From Tremella fuciformis (taxonomy: Eukaryota > Basidiomycota > Tremellomycetes > Tremellales > Tremellaceae), in the NCBI GenBank assembly GCA_032768795.1, contig CP136497.1:870501-934500 (forward strand): DNA of 64,000 nucleotides, in the 5' to 3' direction. Both the position numbers and the translations under genes were made by a program. Shown here in pieces: positions 1-10,981 of the stretch; the stretch's first letter is position 1; each line of letters begins with the position of its first letter. The notes under the pieces were generated by a model. That model saw only the letters and a list, made by a program, of their open reading frames with translations. It had not been told where the DNA came from and ran no database searches.

Positions 1-279
1 CAACGACCCCTTTGGAGAAGGCAAGGACACGTACTTATCTCCATCGCCCCCAAATGCCCCGCCTCCGACAGAGAACGCTCCATCGACCCCGACATTGGAT
101 GATGAGCTGTTCGAAGGTCCAGCCTCTCTATCAACGATCTCCTTTCCTTCCTCTATCCACCCCGCGATGGCCTGTTGCGAGTCGTCTAGCTTGAGCTTGT
201 CTAGTTTGAGGGTATTGAGTGCCGACCAGAATGAGGGTGTGGGCTGCGAGGAGAGAGGCTGGAACTGGAGCGGGGGCAT
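1..279 (-). CDS. ATG7: ATG7, N-terminal part (autophagy E1-like enzyme), cut by window edge
   Basis: Atg7 is the E1-like enzyme that activates Atg12 and Atg8 in autophagosome formation. Only about the first 93 codons are present. The reading frame opens at an ATG whose first base is 279 and runs leftwards off the window without a stop. The start of the protein reads MPPLQFQPLSS followed by a PSFWSAL..LKLDKLKLDD stretch, which matches the opening of the Atg7 N-terminal domain in other eukaryotes (LxFxPFSS...FWxxLxxxKLxxxxLDE). The catalytic adenylation domain and active cysteine lie outside the window. The gene is divergent from the myosin gene and shares a promoter interval of about 615 bp with it. 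The identification rests on this short but characteristic block. Confidence 0.75.
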   Translation of the reverse strand, partial: MPPLQFQPLSSQPTPSFWSALNTLKLDKLKLDDSQQAIAGWIEEGKEIVDREAGPSNSSSSNVGVDGAFSVGGGAFGGDGDKYVSLPSPKGSL

Positions 280-894
280 GTTTGGTCGAGACAGACTCCC
301 CCAGTCTCCAACACGATGATCTCTTTGCCTGTATAGGTGGCAAGGTATATGGGTGACTGACGCCGGAGATGACCAACAGAGCGCGTTGAATGCGCACAGA
401 TCGGGTAATGGCAACACCGAAGATCGGAGCTATCCTTATCACCTTTTGGTGGTGAAAAGAGGGTGTATTGACACGTCAGAGTACCGGCTGATCGCGTGGC
501 CGCCCAGTGCGACGCGTTTCGTTTCAGCCTATGGTTGAGTTTGGGGTTCACAAATCACAGGTTGACGGTCAAAGGCTCGGTTGCTTGTTTTGGCCTGGTC
601 GCAGACCGCTTTCACGACCACCAAGTCGCCTGTTGACGACGCCTGTACAGACGCTTCGACAGCGCCCAGATGCTCTCATTGTAGAATACACCGTTGGAAT
701 CTATTGTTCGAGCTCGGAGACGTCTAGGGCAATAATCGCCGCCTCGTCTTGTCTTTCCGATCAGCACGAGCCCTCGGTTTCCCATTTCCCACTTCCCACA
801 TTCCATCGCAAACAAACACCAAATCGATAGGGATCAAGACTGATCGTCTCGTCTCGTGTCCTTGCAGGCAGACGTCCTCGCCGCTCTCACCGCC
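280..894. other. Divergent intergenic region between ATG7 and MYO2
   Basis: About 615 bp between two start codons on opposite strands. Several short open frames occur on both strands but none shows a recognisable protein. Before the myosin start the plus strand is C/T-rich, with repeated CCCATTTCCCACTTCCCAC-like stretches (about 780-800), as is common in fungal promoters and 5' leaders. No TATA element was singled out. Confidence 0.6.
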
Positions 895-3800
895 ATGGCT
901 GCGATATACACCAAAGGGACCCGGGTTTGGCTGCCTGATGCGCTCACAGGCTGGACACCCGGAACCGTAGCTTCTTTGACGCTGCCAGCCGATGGCGCGC
1001 AGAGCTCCCAGGCCGTGCTTATGGTCGACTATGATGAGCCAAGTGGGGATGAGACCAGCAAGGAGCTCAAGTTCTCCCTGGCGACGCTCGAATCGGCGGG
1101 AGGGGCCAACAACGTACAGCCTGCGACACCTCCGCCGGGGCAAGATGCCTTGCCTCCTCTCAGAAATCCGCCATTACTGGAGAGCTCAGAGGATCTGGCG
1201 AGTCTGAGCAATTTGAACGAGCCCTCAGGTAAGCGCTTCCAGCCAACACGAGCCCACGCTGATGTGCAGTATTGCACGCCATCGCCACACGGTATGCCCA
1301 GCGACTGCCATATACGTACTCTGGAATCGTTCTGGCGAGCTCAGTAGTCCCGATATTAGATCTCAGCTCACAGACAGGTCGCCCTCAACCCTTTCAGCCC
1401 CTTGTCCATATGTGAGTTATGACATCTCATCGGGATGCGCGAACGCTCATGTGGCAGACGGGCCGGAGATCATCCAGGCATACTCTGGTAGACGCAAGGG
1501 AGAATTGGAACCGCATCTGTTCGCTATTGCTGAGGAGGCGCTCAACAACATGCGACGCGGATCTGGCAAGGGCGGAACAGATCCGACAGGCGCAGGTGAT
1601 CAGACGATTGTGGTCAGCGGCGAGAGGTCCGTCAGTTGTCTACCGCAGGTCTGCGAGCTGAAGTCCGCAGTGGTGCTGGTAAGACAGTCTCAGCCAAATT
1701 CATCCTTCGGTACTTCGCCTCGGTCGAAGATCCCGACAAGCCAGCTTCGACGTCTCGCCGAAAAGTTGCGGATGGTTCTGCGAATGATGAGGAAGGCTTG
1801 AGCGAGGTGGAGAGGCAGATCCTCGCGAGCAACCCGATCATGGAGGCCTTCGGCAATGCCAAAACAACGAGAAACGACAACTCTTCACGATTTGGCAAGT
1901 ATATCGAGGTGCGTAGTCTGTCCGTGACATACACTGGCTAAATCTCAGGTGCTCTTCGACAGCCATCACGAGATCGTGGGAGCCAGAATACGGACCTACC
2001 TGCTCGAACGATCCCGACTCGTATATCAACCCGAATCCGAGAGAAACTATCACATCTTCTACCAACTCCTCGCGGGAGCACCCTCGAAAGAGCGCAAGGA
2101 CCTGTCATTGACAACGACACATATGGACTTTGCCTATCTCGCAGGCGGTGGCCCTCACGCAGTGTCCATTCCCGGAGTCGACGACGCGAAAGACTTCCGG
2201 GAGACTCAGACGGCGCTCAGCACCGTTGGCATATCCGTCGAGCGGCAATGGCAGATCTTCCGCCTGCTCGCGGCCCTTCTGCACCTGGGAAACATCAAGA
2301 TTACCCAGGCCCGCACAGACGCGGTGATCTCGGACGACGACGCTGCTTTGAGCACGGCGACACATCTTTTGGGCCTGCCCGTGGCAGACTTCAAGAAGTG
2401 GACGATTAAGAAGCAGTTGACGACTCGGAGCGAGAAGATTGTCACTGCGCTCGGTTCAGCTCAGGCCTCAGTGGTCAGAGATTCTGTCGCCAAATTCGTC
2501 TACTCCTGTCTCTTCGACTGGCTCGTCGGCGTAGTCAACGAGAGTCTTACCGGAGAGAACGGCTCTGGGGCGCAGAAAGCCACCAAATTCATCGGCGTCC
2601 TCGATATTTATGGCTTCGAACACTTCAAGAAGAACTCATTTGAGCAATTCTGTATCAACTGGGCCAACGAAAAGCTGCAACAGGAGTTCAACGCCCACGT
2701 CTTCAAGCTTGAGCAGGAAGAGTACATGCGCGAGCAGATCAAATGGCAGTTCATCGATTTCGCAGACAACCAGGCCTGTATCGATGTCATTGAAGGGAAG
2801 ATGGGCATTCTTACATTACTGGACGAGGAGTCTCGACTACCAGCTGGGGCGGACGCATCCTTCGCCAACAAGCTGCACCAGCAGCTTGCCAAGCCAGAGC
2901 ACAAGGAGGTTTTCAAGAAACCCAGATTCAACCAGAATGCCTTCACAATTGCCCATTACGCTCACGATGTCACATACGACGTTGATGGCTTCATCGAGAA
3001 GAATCGGGATACCGTGCCCGATGAACATTTGGCTCTCCTGCAGGCCTCCTCGAACGAGTTCCTTCGCGAGGTACTCGATGCCGCGCTGGCCGCTGCCAAT
3101 ACTACCAAGCCGAACGGAGAGGCCTCTAAAGCCCCATCTGGTCCCAAGAAAGTCGGTGCAGTGGCGAGGAAGCCTACGCTGGGTTCTATTTTCAAAACTT
3201 CTCTGATCAGCCTCATGGACACGATCAACCACACAAACGTCCACTATATACGGTGTATCAAGCCGAACGAGATGAAGAAGGCATGGGTCCTTGATCCACA
3301 GCAGGTCTTGTCGCAGCTGAGAGCTTGTGGTGTGTTGGAAACTATTCGTATATCTTGCGCTGGGTACCCCTCACGATGGACGTTTGCCGAGTTTGCAGAA
3401 CGGTCAGTATCAACAATGAGACGAAGGAGTGAATCTGACAAGCAGATACTACCTCCTCGTCAGCTCCAAGGAGTGGGACTCAAACACAGATGTCCGCCAA
3501 TTATGCTCCCTCATCCTGGCCAACACTCTCAAGGAGGAGGACAAGTACCAGATCGGTCTCACTAAGATCTTCTTCCGAGCTGGCATGTTAGCATTCCTCG
3601 AGGGCCTTCGATCGAAGCGCTTGAATGAGTTGGTGACTTTGGTGCAGAAGAACGTCCGGAGACGCATCGCGTACAAGCAGTATCATGCCCTGCGAGGGTC
3701 GACCATCAAAATCCAGACTTGGTGGCGCGGCATCCTCGCTCGACGCTATGTCGAGGAACTTCGTCGCCAGACTGCAGCGATCAACATTCAGCGTGTCGCC

Positions 3801-6244
3801 AGGGGTTATATGGCGCGGAAGAGGTACACCCAGTTGCGCACGGCGGTCATCAAGATCCAAGCTGTCATCAGAGGTCACCAGGCAAGGAAGAAGGCGTTGG
3901 AAGAGAGGACTCTATCGGCTGTCGTTCGGCTACAAAGCATGTTTCGCGGGCTGTGCGTGATTGATCGGTGCGAAGATCCAACGCTGATGCCCAGGGCTGC
4001 ACGTCAACGCGCGAATGCCGAGATCCGTCGAGTTGTCGTGTTGCAATGCCTTTGGCGTCGCAAGCAGGCTGTTCGAGAACTTCGTGGACTCAAGGCAGAA
4101 GCGAAATCGGCCTCGAAATTCAAGGAGATCTCGTACCAATTGGAGAACAAGGTTGTCGAACTTACCCAAAACATTCAGAAGCGAGTCGTCGAGAATCGCG
4201 AACTGTCATCAAAGGTCAAGACTTTGGAGCAACAGATTGCAACGCTGCAAGGGAAACACGACGAGGCCTCATCTCGCTCGAAACAGCTGGAGGAAGAACT
4301 TGCGAAGCCGACTGTACCAACCAGCCAATTCGAGCAGCTCGCTGCTGCCAAAGCTGAGACCGACGAGAAAATCCGCCAGTCGCTCAAGCGGGTGCAGGAG
4401 CAAGAAGCAGAGATCAATCGTCTAACGTCTGAGCTCGAAGAGCAGGCACGGGCCATCGAGGAGAGGCAGTTCGCCGTCGATGCTGCGGTCGAGAAGGAGC
4501 GAGAATCGTCTTCTGCCATGGCAGCCTTGCGAAGCGAAGTCAACTCTCTGCGAGAACAGATCAGTCGCTCGAACGCATTGCAAGCGCTCACGAAGAACTC
4601 GCGCGAGCCTCCACCCTCTCCGACCCACGCGAATGGCCTACGTGCATATGAGACAGCCAACGGCGAGCGGACGCCGGCACCATCACGTCGCCGTGCTCGA
4701 CGCCACTCCATCACTGGTCCTCGCCATGCGCGCAACATGTCGGCGGACGACGATGGCATGGCCGACCTGCGAGCGTCGCCGCTCAAGAATCCTCGTGCAG
4801 TCTCAGTGATGCTTCCTGCAGTCAACGGTCTGCCTCGAGTGCGCGACTCGAATGGTCTTCCCACGCTGATGGACAACTCGTCGGACGAGATCATCCGAAT
4901 ATTGGAGGACATCGAGGGCATGGACGAAGATGTCTTGCAGGGGCTCATCTACAAACTCAAACTCCCTTCGCCGTCATTGCACAACCCGCCATTGGTCAAG
5001 GAGATCATCTTCCCCGCGCATCTCATCTCGCTCGTTACAAACGAAATGTGGAAGCTGTGCATGATCCGCGAATCCGAACGATTCCTCGCAGATGTCATGC
5101 AAGCGATCCAGAACCACGTCATGTCGTTCAAAGGCGAGGACGTCATCGCGCCCGGGATCTTTTGGCTGTCAAATGTCCACGAAGTGCTGTCCTTCGTCAA
5201 TGTTGCCGAAGCCGATGCAGCACAAGGCATCGGACCCGGCTCGGAGGACAATGGGCGAGAGCTGGATTGGGACCAATACGAGCGACTCGTCTCGTTCGTC
5301 AAACACGACCTCGACTCGCTGGAGTACAACCTGTACCACACCTGGATGAGCGAAACGAAGAAGCGGCTGGCAAAGATGGTGATCCCTGCCTTGATCGAGT
5401 CGCAGAGTCTTCCCGGTTTCATCACCTCGGATGGCCGAGGCCAGATGTTTACGCGTATGCTGGGCAGTATGGGCGCCAATGCCGCCCCGACAGCGACGAT
5501 GGACGACATCCTCAATGTGCTGAACAAGGTCTACAAGTGCCTCAAGAGCTACTACATGGAGGAGAGCGTGATGCAGCAAGTAGTGACAGAGCTGTTGAAG
5601 CTCATTGGACAAATCGCATTCAACGACTTGATCATGCGACGCAATTTCTGCTCGTGGAAGCGAGGCGAGTCTTTGAATCGAGTGGATGAGGGTTCAGATG
5701 GGCTGACCTGGCAGCCATGCAGATTCAGTACAACATCACGCGGATCGAGGAGTGGTGCAAAGCCCACGATATGCCCGAAGGCCTTTTGCAGCTCGAACAT
5801 CTGATGCAGGCCACCAAATTGCTTCAGCTCAAGAAGGTGAATAAATCTCAGGATGTCCCGGCGAGTGTCACCATGCTGACTGCCTTCTAGGCAACAATGG
5901 GCGATATAGAGATCCTCTTCGATGTCTGCTGGATCCTCTCCCCTTCTCAGATTCAGAAACTCATCTCGCAATACCACAACGCAGACTACGAGGCGCCCAT
6001 CTCGAACGAGATCCTCAAAGCGGTCGCGGCCAGGGTCAAGCCGGACGACAAGGCCGACCAACTATTGCTCACCCCCGAGACAGACGAGGTCGGACCGTAC
6101 CAGCTTCCCCCACCAAGAGAGATTGCTGGTCTGGAGACATGTGAGCAGCTCCCAGCTTGTGCTCTCCGTCGTGGCTGATTCGCAGATGTCCCCGCATGGC
6201 TCAATGTGCCTCTCGTCAGACGTCTGGCGACGTTTGTGGCTTGA
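895..6244 (+). CDS. MYO2: Class V myosin heavy chain (MYO2-type), multi-exon
   Basis: Actin motor that carries vesicles and organelles to sites of polarised growth. The product is about 1,600 residues: SH3-like N-terminus, motor domain, about six IQ motifs (roughly 3640-4080), a coiled coil (about 4100-4570), a low-complexity linker and a C-terminal DIL/cargo domain (about 4880-6140). The P-loop GESGAGKT is split by an intron (1627-1670), and the actin-binding region contains the family's IRCIKPNE block near 3250. Exons are 895-1228, 1270-1334, 1378-1411, 1458-1626, 1671-1908, 1949-3402, 3446-about 3954, about 3997-5664, 5715-5836, 5891-6140 and 6186-6244. Introns 1335-1377 and 5665-5714 have GC donors, needed to join IVL to VALNPF and WKR to AMQIQYN. 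The ATG at 895 precedes a typical YTKGTRVW start. The stop is TGA at 6242-6244. Confidence 0.93.
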
Positions 6245-6549
6245 TCAACGAGGACGGATGGGGTTTGGGAGAAATGACGAAACGACATGTTTTACGACCA
6301 ACACACACAAACAACATAACCATCTGGCATACTTCTTTTTGGTGTCGTACTCAGCTATACGCTTCTCTTGCATTGTGGACAGGGCATGCAGCGATGCAAC
6401 AATGAGCATGGCCAATGAACGACCTCCCGACCAGACTGCCAACTAGAGTATACATCGCGAAGATCCTCCAGACACACACCGTTGTAAGTAGTAGATAGAC
6501 AAAATCGAAAGATCCTCTGCGCCGCTCCCAAACCCCCCCCCCCCCCCCC
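6245..6549. other. Convergent intergenic region (MYO2 / NDC80 3' ends)
   Basis: About 300 bp between two convergent genes, presumably holding both 3' untranslated regions and polyadenylation signals. The only distinctive feature is the C homopolymer at its right edge. No further gene was seen. Confidence 0.6.
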
Positions 6550-6550
6550 C
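6533..6550. repeat. Poly-C homopolymer, 18 nt
   Basis: An uninterrupted run of 18 C on the plus strand. Its last base is also the last base of the NDC80 TAG stop codon read on the minus strand, so the run lies at the very start of the NDC80 3' untranslated region as poly-G in the mRNA. Homopolymers of this length are prone to slippage and to sequencing error, so its exact length is uncertain. Confidence 0.9.
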
Positions 6551-8990
6551 TACTGCTGTCCCTCTGCAAATGTCCTCACGCTCTTGAGACTGTTGGCCGT
6601 GTGCTCCTTGGCCTTGATGATGACGCCAATATGGTGCATCATCTGAGCGGTCACTGCGTCCTGCAGGGTCTGCGTCTTCTCGCGCAGCTGGTCGTACCTG
6701 AGCATCCGTCAGCCTGCGTCTCTCTATATCGCATCGCCTGCTGGTCAAAGCTCACTCTATACGTTTCCTGTCCAGCTCGCCCTGGGCATTGACGACGCCC
6801 TGCTCCGAGGCCGCCGAGACGGCGACGACCTCGGTCTCGAGCTTGGCGACCGTGTTGTTGGTCTCGGCCGTGTCGGCTTGCAATTTCTGGCACGTCAGCT
6901 CGGCGTGATGGGGTCGGCACACGAATTCGGGGAAGAGACTCACAGACTTCTCGCTCTCCGCTTGGTCGCTGACGACTTTGAGCCGCATCTCAAGCGTCTT
7001 GGCCTCCTCGCGCTGTCGCTCGACCGCCTGCGCGAGCCGGTCGTACTCGTCCTCAAGGGCGATCTGGGAGTGCGCCAACCTCTCGCTCTCCTTCCTCACG
7101 CTGTCTGCCATGACGTGCAATGCGGGCCGTATGCTCTGCCTCATGCGCTTGGCGGCGCCTTGGATCTCGCCCACGTCCTCCAGCCTCAGGTCGAGGTCGA
7201 GCGCGTAGTCGACGCCGTCGGGACCGAGAGCCGAGGCAGGCATGGCAGAGCCGTCGGACGTCAGAGGCCGCATGAGGCCGATCTGGTGTGCTTGAACAGT
7301 GTACTCTGACAATAGCTGTTCAAAGCGGTCCATCGCTCGTGTCACTTGCAGCTCGTGGTCATACGATTCGGACGTCGCCGAGTTGATCTTGGTCCGCAGA
7401 TCTGCCAGCTGGTGCTGCAAGGTCTCGCGAGCATCGTTCATCCGGGTCACCTCCTCCGGGGACAGATTCTGAGCTGCAACCGCCGTCTCGATCTGCGCCA
7501 ATTCGGCCCGCACATTCTTGATCTGCTCATCTGCGACGTCAGTCAGGTGTCACAGACGCGCATGTCAACTTACCATGATCTGCCAATGCTGCTCGGATCT
7601 TGGCATTCTGCACCCGCGTCTTCTCCGCCTTGGTGCGGTGCCAATCGATGTACTGTATGAACTTCGTTTTGTCGTCCATCAGCTGGACGTATTCGTCGTC
7701 GGCCTTTTTGAGCGGTGGCTACAAGTCAGCGGCTGTCCTCCACACTCTCTTTCAGTGGGCCGGCATACTTGTTGCGCTTCCAGCTGATGAAGTTCTGCCG
7801 TTCGCTTCTGGATTTCCGTGTCCATCTTCTCGCATTCTTCGAAGGTGGCCTGAGCAAGTTTGTCTGCCTTTGTCAGTTGGTTCTCTTTAACTTCTCGGGG
7901 CAAACCAACCGAACACCTCTTCCAGCTCCTGCTCAGCTTCAGGGAACACCTCAGCGCCGCCATCGAACCATTGTTGGTAGGTTTTGGAGGAGAAATCCCA
8001 TAATAGCCGTTCAGTCAAATTTGGGTGATCCAGCGGAAGGTCTTTTGCCGGTATGAGGAGAGGATCGGATATCACTTCTGGTTCGCACCAATTGTCGTGA
8101 GCCTGTCATCAGTAAAGGACCCCGGTGTGATCAGACTGAACCCACCTTGCACAAGTCTACCATCCAGTTCAGCATTGCCAACAGCTTTGGCCACTGCTGC
8201 GGGTCGCCGGCCGTGACGAGCGCTGTCTTCCCCACAGTGTCCATACTCGGATATCTCAAATCCTTCAGGACCAGGATACAGTCGTCTTCGAATCTCTTGC
8301 CCCACACCATGCCGGGGTCGAGCAGTTCGCTGACGAGGAACCGAAAGATAGCCTGGAAGTCTTTTGTCGTAGGCGACACAAGAGTTTTCGAGGTGAGAGG
8401 AACAGGGCATCGTGAGGTCACGAGGTATTCGTGGATATTCTTCTGGCAATTGGCGAGGAACGTCTTGTCGCGTATTGGTCTCGGGTCCTTGACGGCCTCA
8501 GAAGGATAAGAAGTGGGAGCGATGGACGGCCGCGGACCGGGAAAGACGGAACTGCGCCGTGTGCTACGAGTGAGCTTTCCAGACAGCAGGCGGTCTTCAC
8601 AGCTCACCTGGAGGGGAGGTTTCTGGCAACTTGCGGCGTGCGTCCATAGATGCCGCCATCACCTCTTGGCGCACTCATCCTGCCTACATCGGCCCCGGTC
8701 GGACGGACCGTCGTACTCCGCCTCGCCCCTCCTGCGTCCTGGCTCGAGCTCGATCCCAGTCCATTGCCGTACCCATTGCTCCCGTTGCTCGATACACGCA
8801 TGCCTTGGCCCTGCTTCGCTGCCGCCTCTCGCAGGTTCTGTTGGCTGCTCGTTGGGATCATGGACATTCGCGATGATCCAAGCCGTGTGGGTGCCTTCTT
8901 CATCGCCGACGACGGAACGGGCAGGGACGACGACGGGAGAGCATTGCCCAACGGGCCCTCTGAGGCGAGTGTACGCCGCCGGGCGTCCAT
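6550..8990 (-). CDS. NDC80: Kinetochore protein NDC80/HEC1
   Basis: Ndc80 is the outer-kinetochore subunit that binds microtubules. The spliced protein begins MDARRRTLAS at 8990 with a basic, Ser-rich tail. It continues into a calponin-homology head (about 8155-8560) containing DPRPIRDK, a FLANCQKNIHEYL helix and a KDLRYP...WPKLLAMLNWMVDLCK block typical of Hec1, then a long coiled coil to the stop (TAG, 6550-6552). Introns recognised include one at about 8565-8607, one joining LCK to AHDNWCEP near 8150-8110, one after LEEVF near 7910, one after LEAQQ near 7770-7720, one before DEQIKN near 7570-7530, and one near 6895-6950. The start was chosen because the next in-frame upstream codons give no typical N-terminus. 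It converges with MYO2 and is divergent from the decarboxylase gene (264 bp between start codons). Confidence 0.9.
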
Positions 8991-9254
8991 GCTGGCGACG
9001 TGACTGCGAATGTGGGGTATGAAAGCTGAAAGAAATGATGCAACAGCCAAGAGTCGAAAAGAAGTCGCGTTGAATGTTTGGCGCGTCTGTGACTTTTACC
9101 CAAAGGGGCAAGTCCGAAATCTCCCCCACCCCGACCCCCACTTTCAGGTCCAACGATGACTCGCTGTTGCCATTTTGACCATGCGGTCCCCCTAACTGAC
9201 CAGAAAAGTCGAGTCGAGGCGAGCCAATGTTGACATTGCATCTCGTCTCCCATC

Positions 9255-10900
9255 ATGGCCGACGAGTTCACCAGCTCCCTCGAGCGGATCACTGCTCGGA
9301 TTCTCGAGCGGCACGCAAGTGTCGACGAGACGCCGGTCATCCCCAGTCAGGCGTCCATCGACACGACTCTCTCGGCTCTTCCTGCGTCGTTGCCGGACGC
9401 GGGGCTGGGGACGCTAAAGACGACCGAGTACATCCTGAATGATATCTTGCCCGGTATCAGTCAAGGCCAGAATGGTCCGAGGTACTTTGGCTTCGTTACG
9501 GGCGGTGTAACTCCAGCGGCACAGCTTGCGGAGATCGCTTTGAGCAGCTACGATGAGAGCGTAGCGACTTCACGCCCGACGGAGACTGCGGCAGCGGCAA
9601 TCGAGGCTCGCGCGCTTGAGCTGGTGCTGGACCTGCTCAACATTCCCAGGGAGGCATACGTAGGGAGAACATTGACGACGGGCGCCACAGCCAGCAACAT
9701 TCTTGGTCTGGGTAAGCCTGGACCTACTGCCAGTTCATTGAAACTCGCTGATATGCAGCCTGCGCCCGGGACGCCTTATATGCGCGCTCGCCCCATCTAC
9801 CTGCAGGTTACTCGTTCGCGCGTGACGGACCGCCCTCTTCGCCCACACTGCCCAGCCCGCCAATCGTCTTACTCGGCGTCCATCCCCATTTCAGCATCAC
9901 CAAATCTGCCGCGCTAGTGGGGCTCGGATCCGGGCCGAAAGTGGTCCACCAGCTCCCTGCCCAGGCAGACGACGAGCTCGCGTTCGATCTTGGGGTTTTG
10001 GAGCAGAGGCTCAAGGACGAACAAGCAATAGGCAGGGGTGTGGTGGTGCTGTACGGGCTGGGCGAGGTGAACACGGGCGGTTTCCCTAGCGGCCTTCCAG
10101 AGGTGTCGAGATTGTGCAAGCAATACGGCTCATGGCTGCATATTGATGCGGGTCAGTCGTCTGTTGTGTGCTACTGGACGCAGCTGATACTATAGCGTTT
10201 GGCGGCTTCGCAGGTATCGTGCCGGAGATGCGACACCTCGTGGAGGGGATCGAGCTGGGCGACTCGCTGACCCTAGACGGCAAGTCCTGTCACCGCTTCT
10301 CCAAAAGCAGGCTGACGACCAGGACACAAATGGCTGAATGTGCCATACGACCTCGGCCTTTTCTTCACAAAGGACATCGCATCCTTGACCAACGTCTTTG
10401 CGCCCCTCACGCCTCCCGCGTACCTCGCCACCACTTCGACGGCTCCTTCGCCGATCTACCTCGGAATCGAGAACTCTCGCCGATTCCGTGCGCTGCCTCT
10501 CCTTGCCAGTCTCGTTTCTCTGGGTAAAGACGGGTATGCCGGCATCGTCCGACGGAACGTTGGATTCGCCCAACGAATAGCGGCGTACATGCGAGATTCC
10601 CCTTTATGGGAAGTGCTCAATGACCGGCCTGAAGCACGTGAGCATGCTGGCGTGCCGTTAAATATCGTGCTCTTCCGTGGTGCCGCAGGGACGAGATTCC
10701 CGCCGAGCGAGAAGGACTCTGCGGGCCAATTGACGGCTGCGATCAATGCCACGCGAGATATTTATGTGAGCGCGACGACCTGGAGAGGTGTCCCGGCAGT
10801 GAGGATTGCGGTGAGTAATTGGAGGACCGGCACAGGCGGCGATGCAGAGTTTGAGAAGGTCAAGAGTATTCTTGAAGGGGTCATCGCCAACATCGCATGA
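9255..10900 (+). CDS. PLP-dependent (group II) decarboxylase-like protein
   Basis: Fold-type I pyridoxal-phosphate enzyme of the group II decarboxylase family (tyrosine/aromatic amino acid decarboxylase-like); the substrate cannot be read from sequence. The start ATGGCCGACGAG at 9255 is the first ATG of the frame. A TTGATASNILGL segment (cofactor phosphate site), LHIDAAFGGFA (the Asp that contacts the PLP ring) and DGHKWLNVPYD with the Schiff-base lysine are present. Introns occur near 9711-9757, 10150-10195 and 10280-10322. The last has a GC donor (GCAAGT) and must be removed to create DGHKWLN. The protein is about 500 residues with no signal peptide, so probably cytosolic. Close fungal relatives are often annotated only as PLP-dependent transferase or tyrosine decarboxylase. 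Confidence 0.85.
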
Positions 10901-10981
10901 ATATATAGATTGGTAGAGATGGTGATCGAACACTATGCTCGTAATGCTGAACTGGACTGGTAGGCTTACAATTGCTTTGTG

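Noticed and set aside
201..551. A 116-codon minus-strand frame overlapping the ATG7 start
   Set aside because: It is in a different frame from the recognisable Atg7 N-terminus and has no conserved content.
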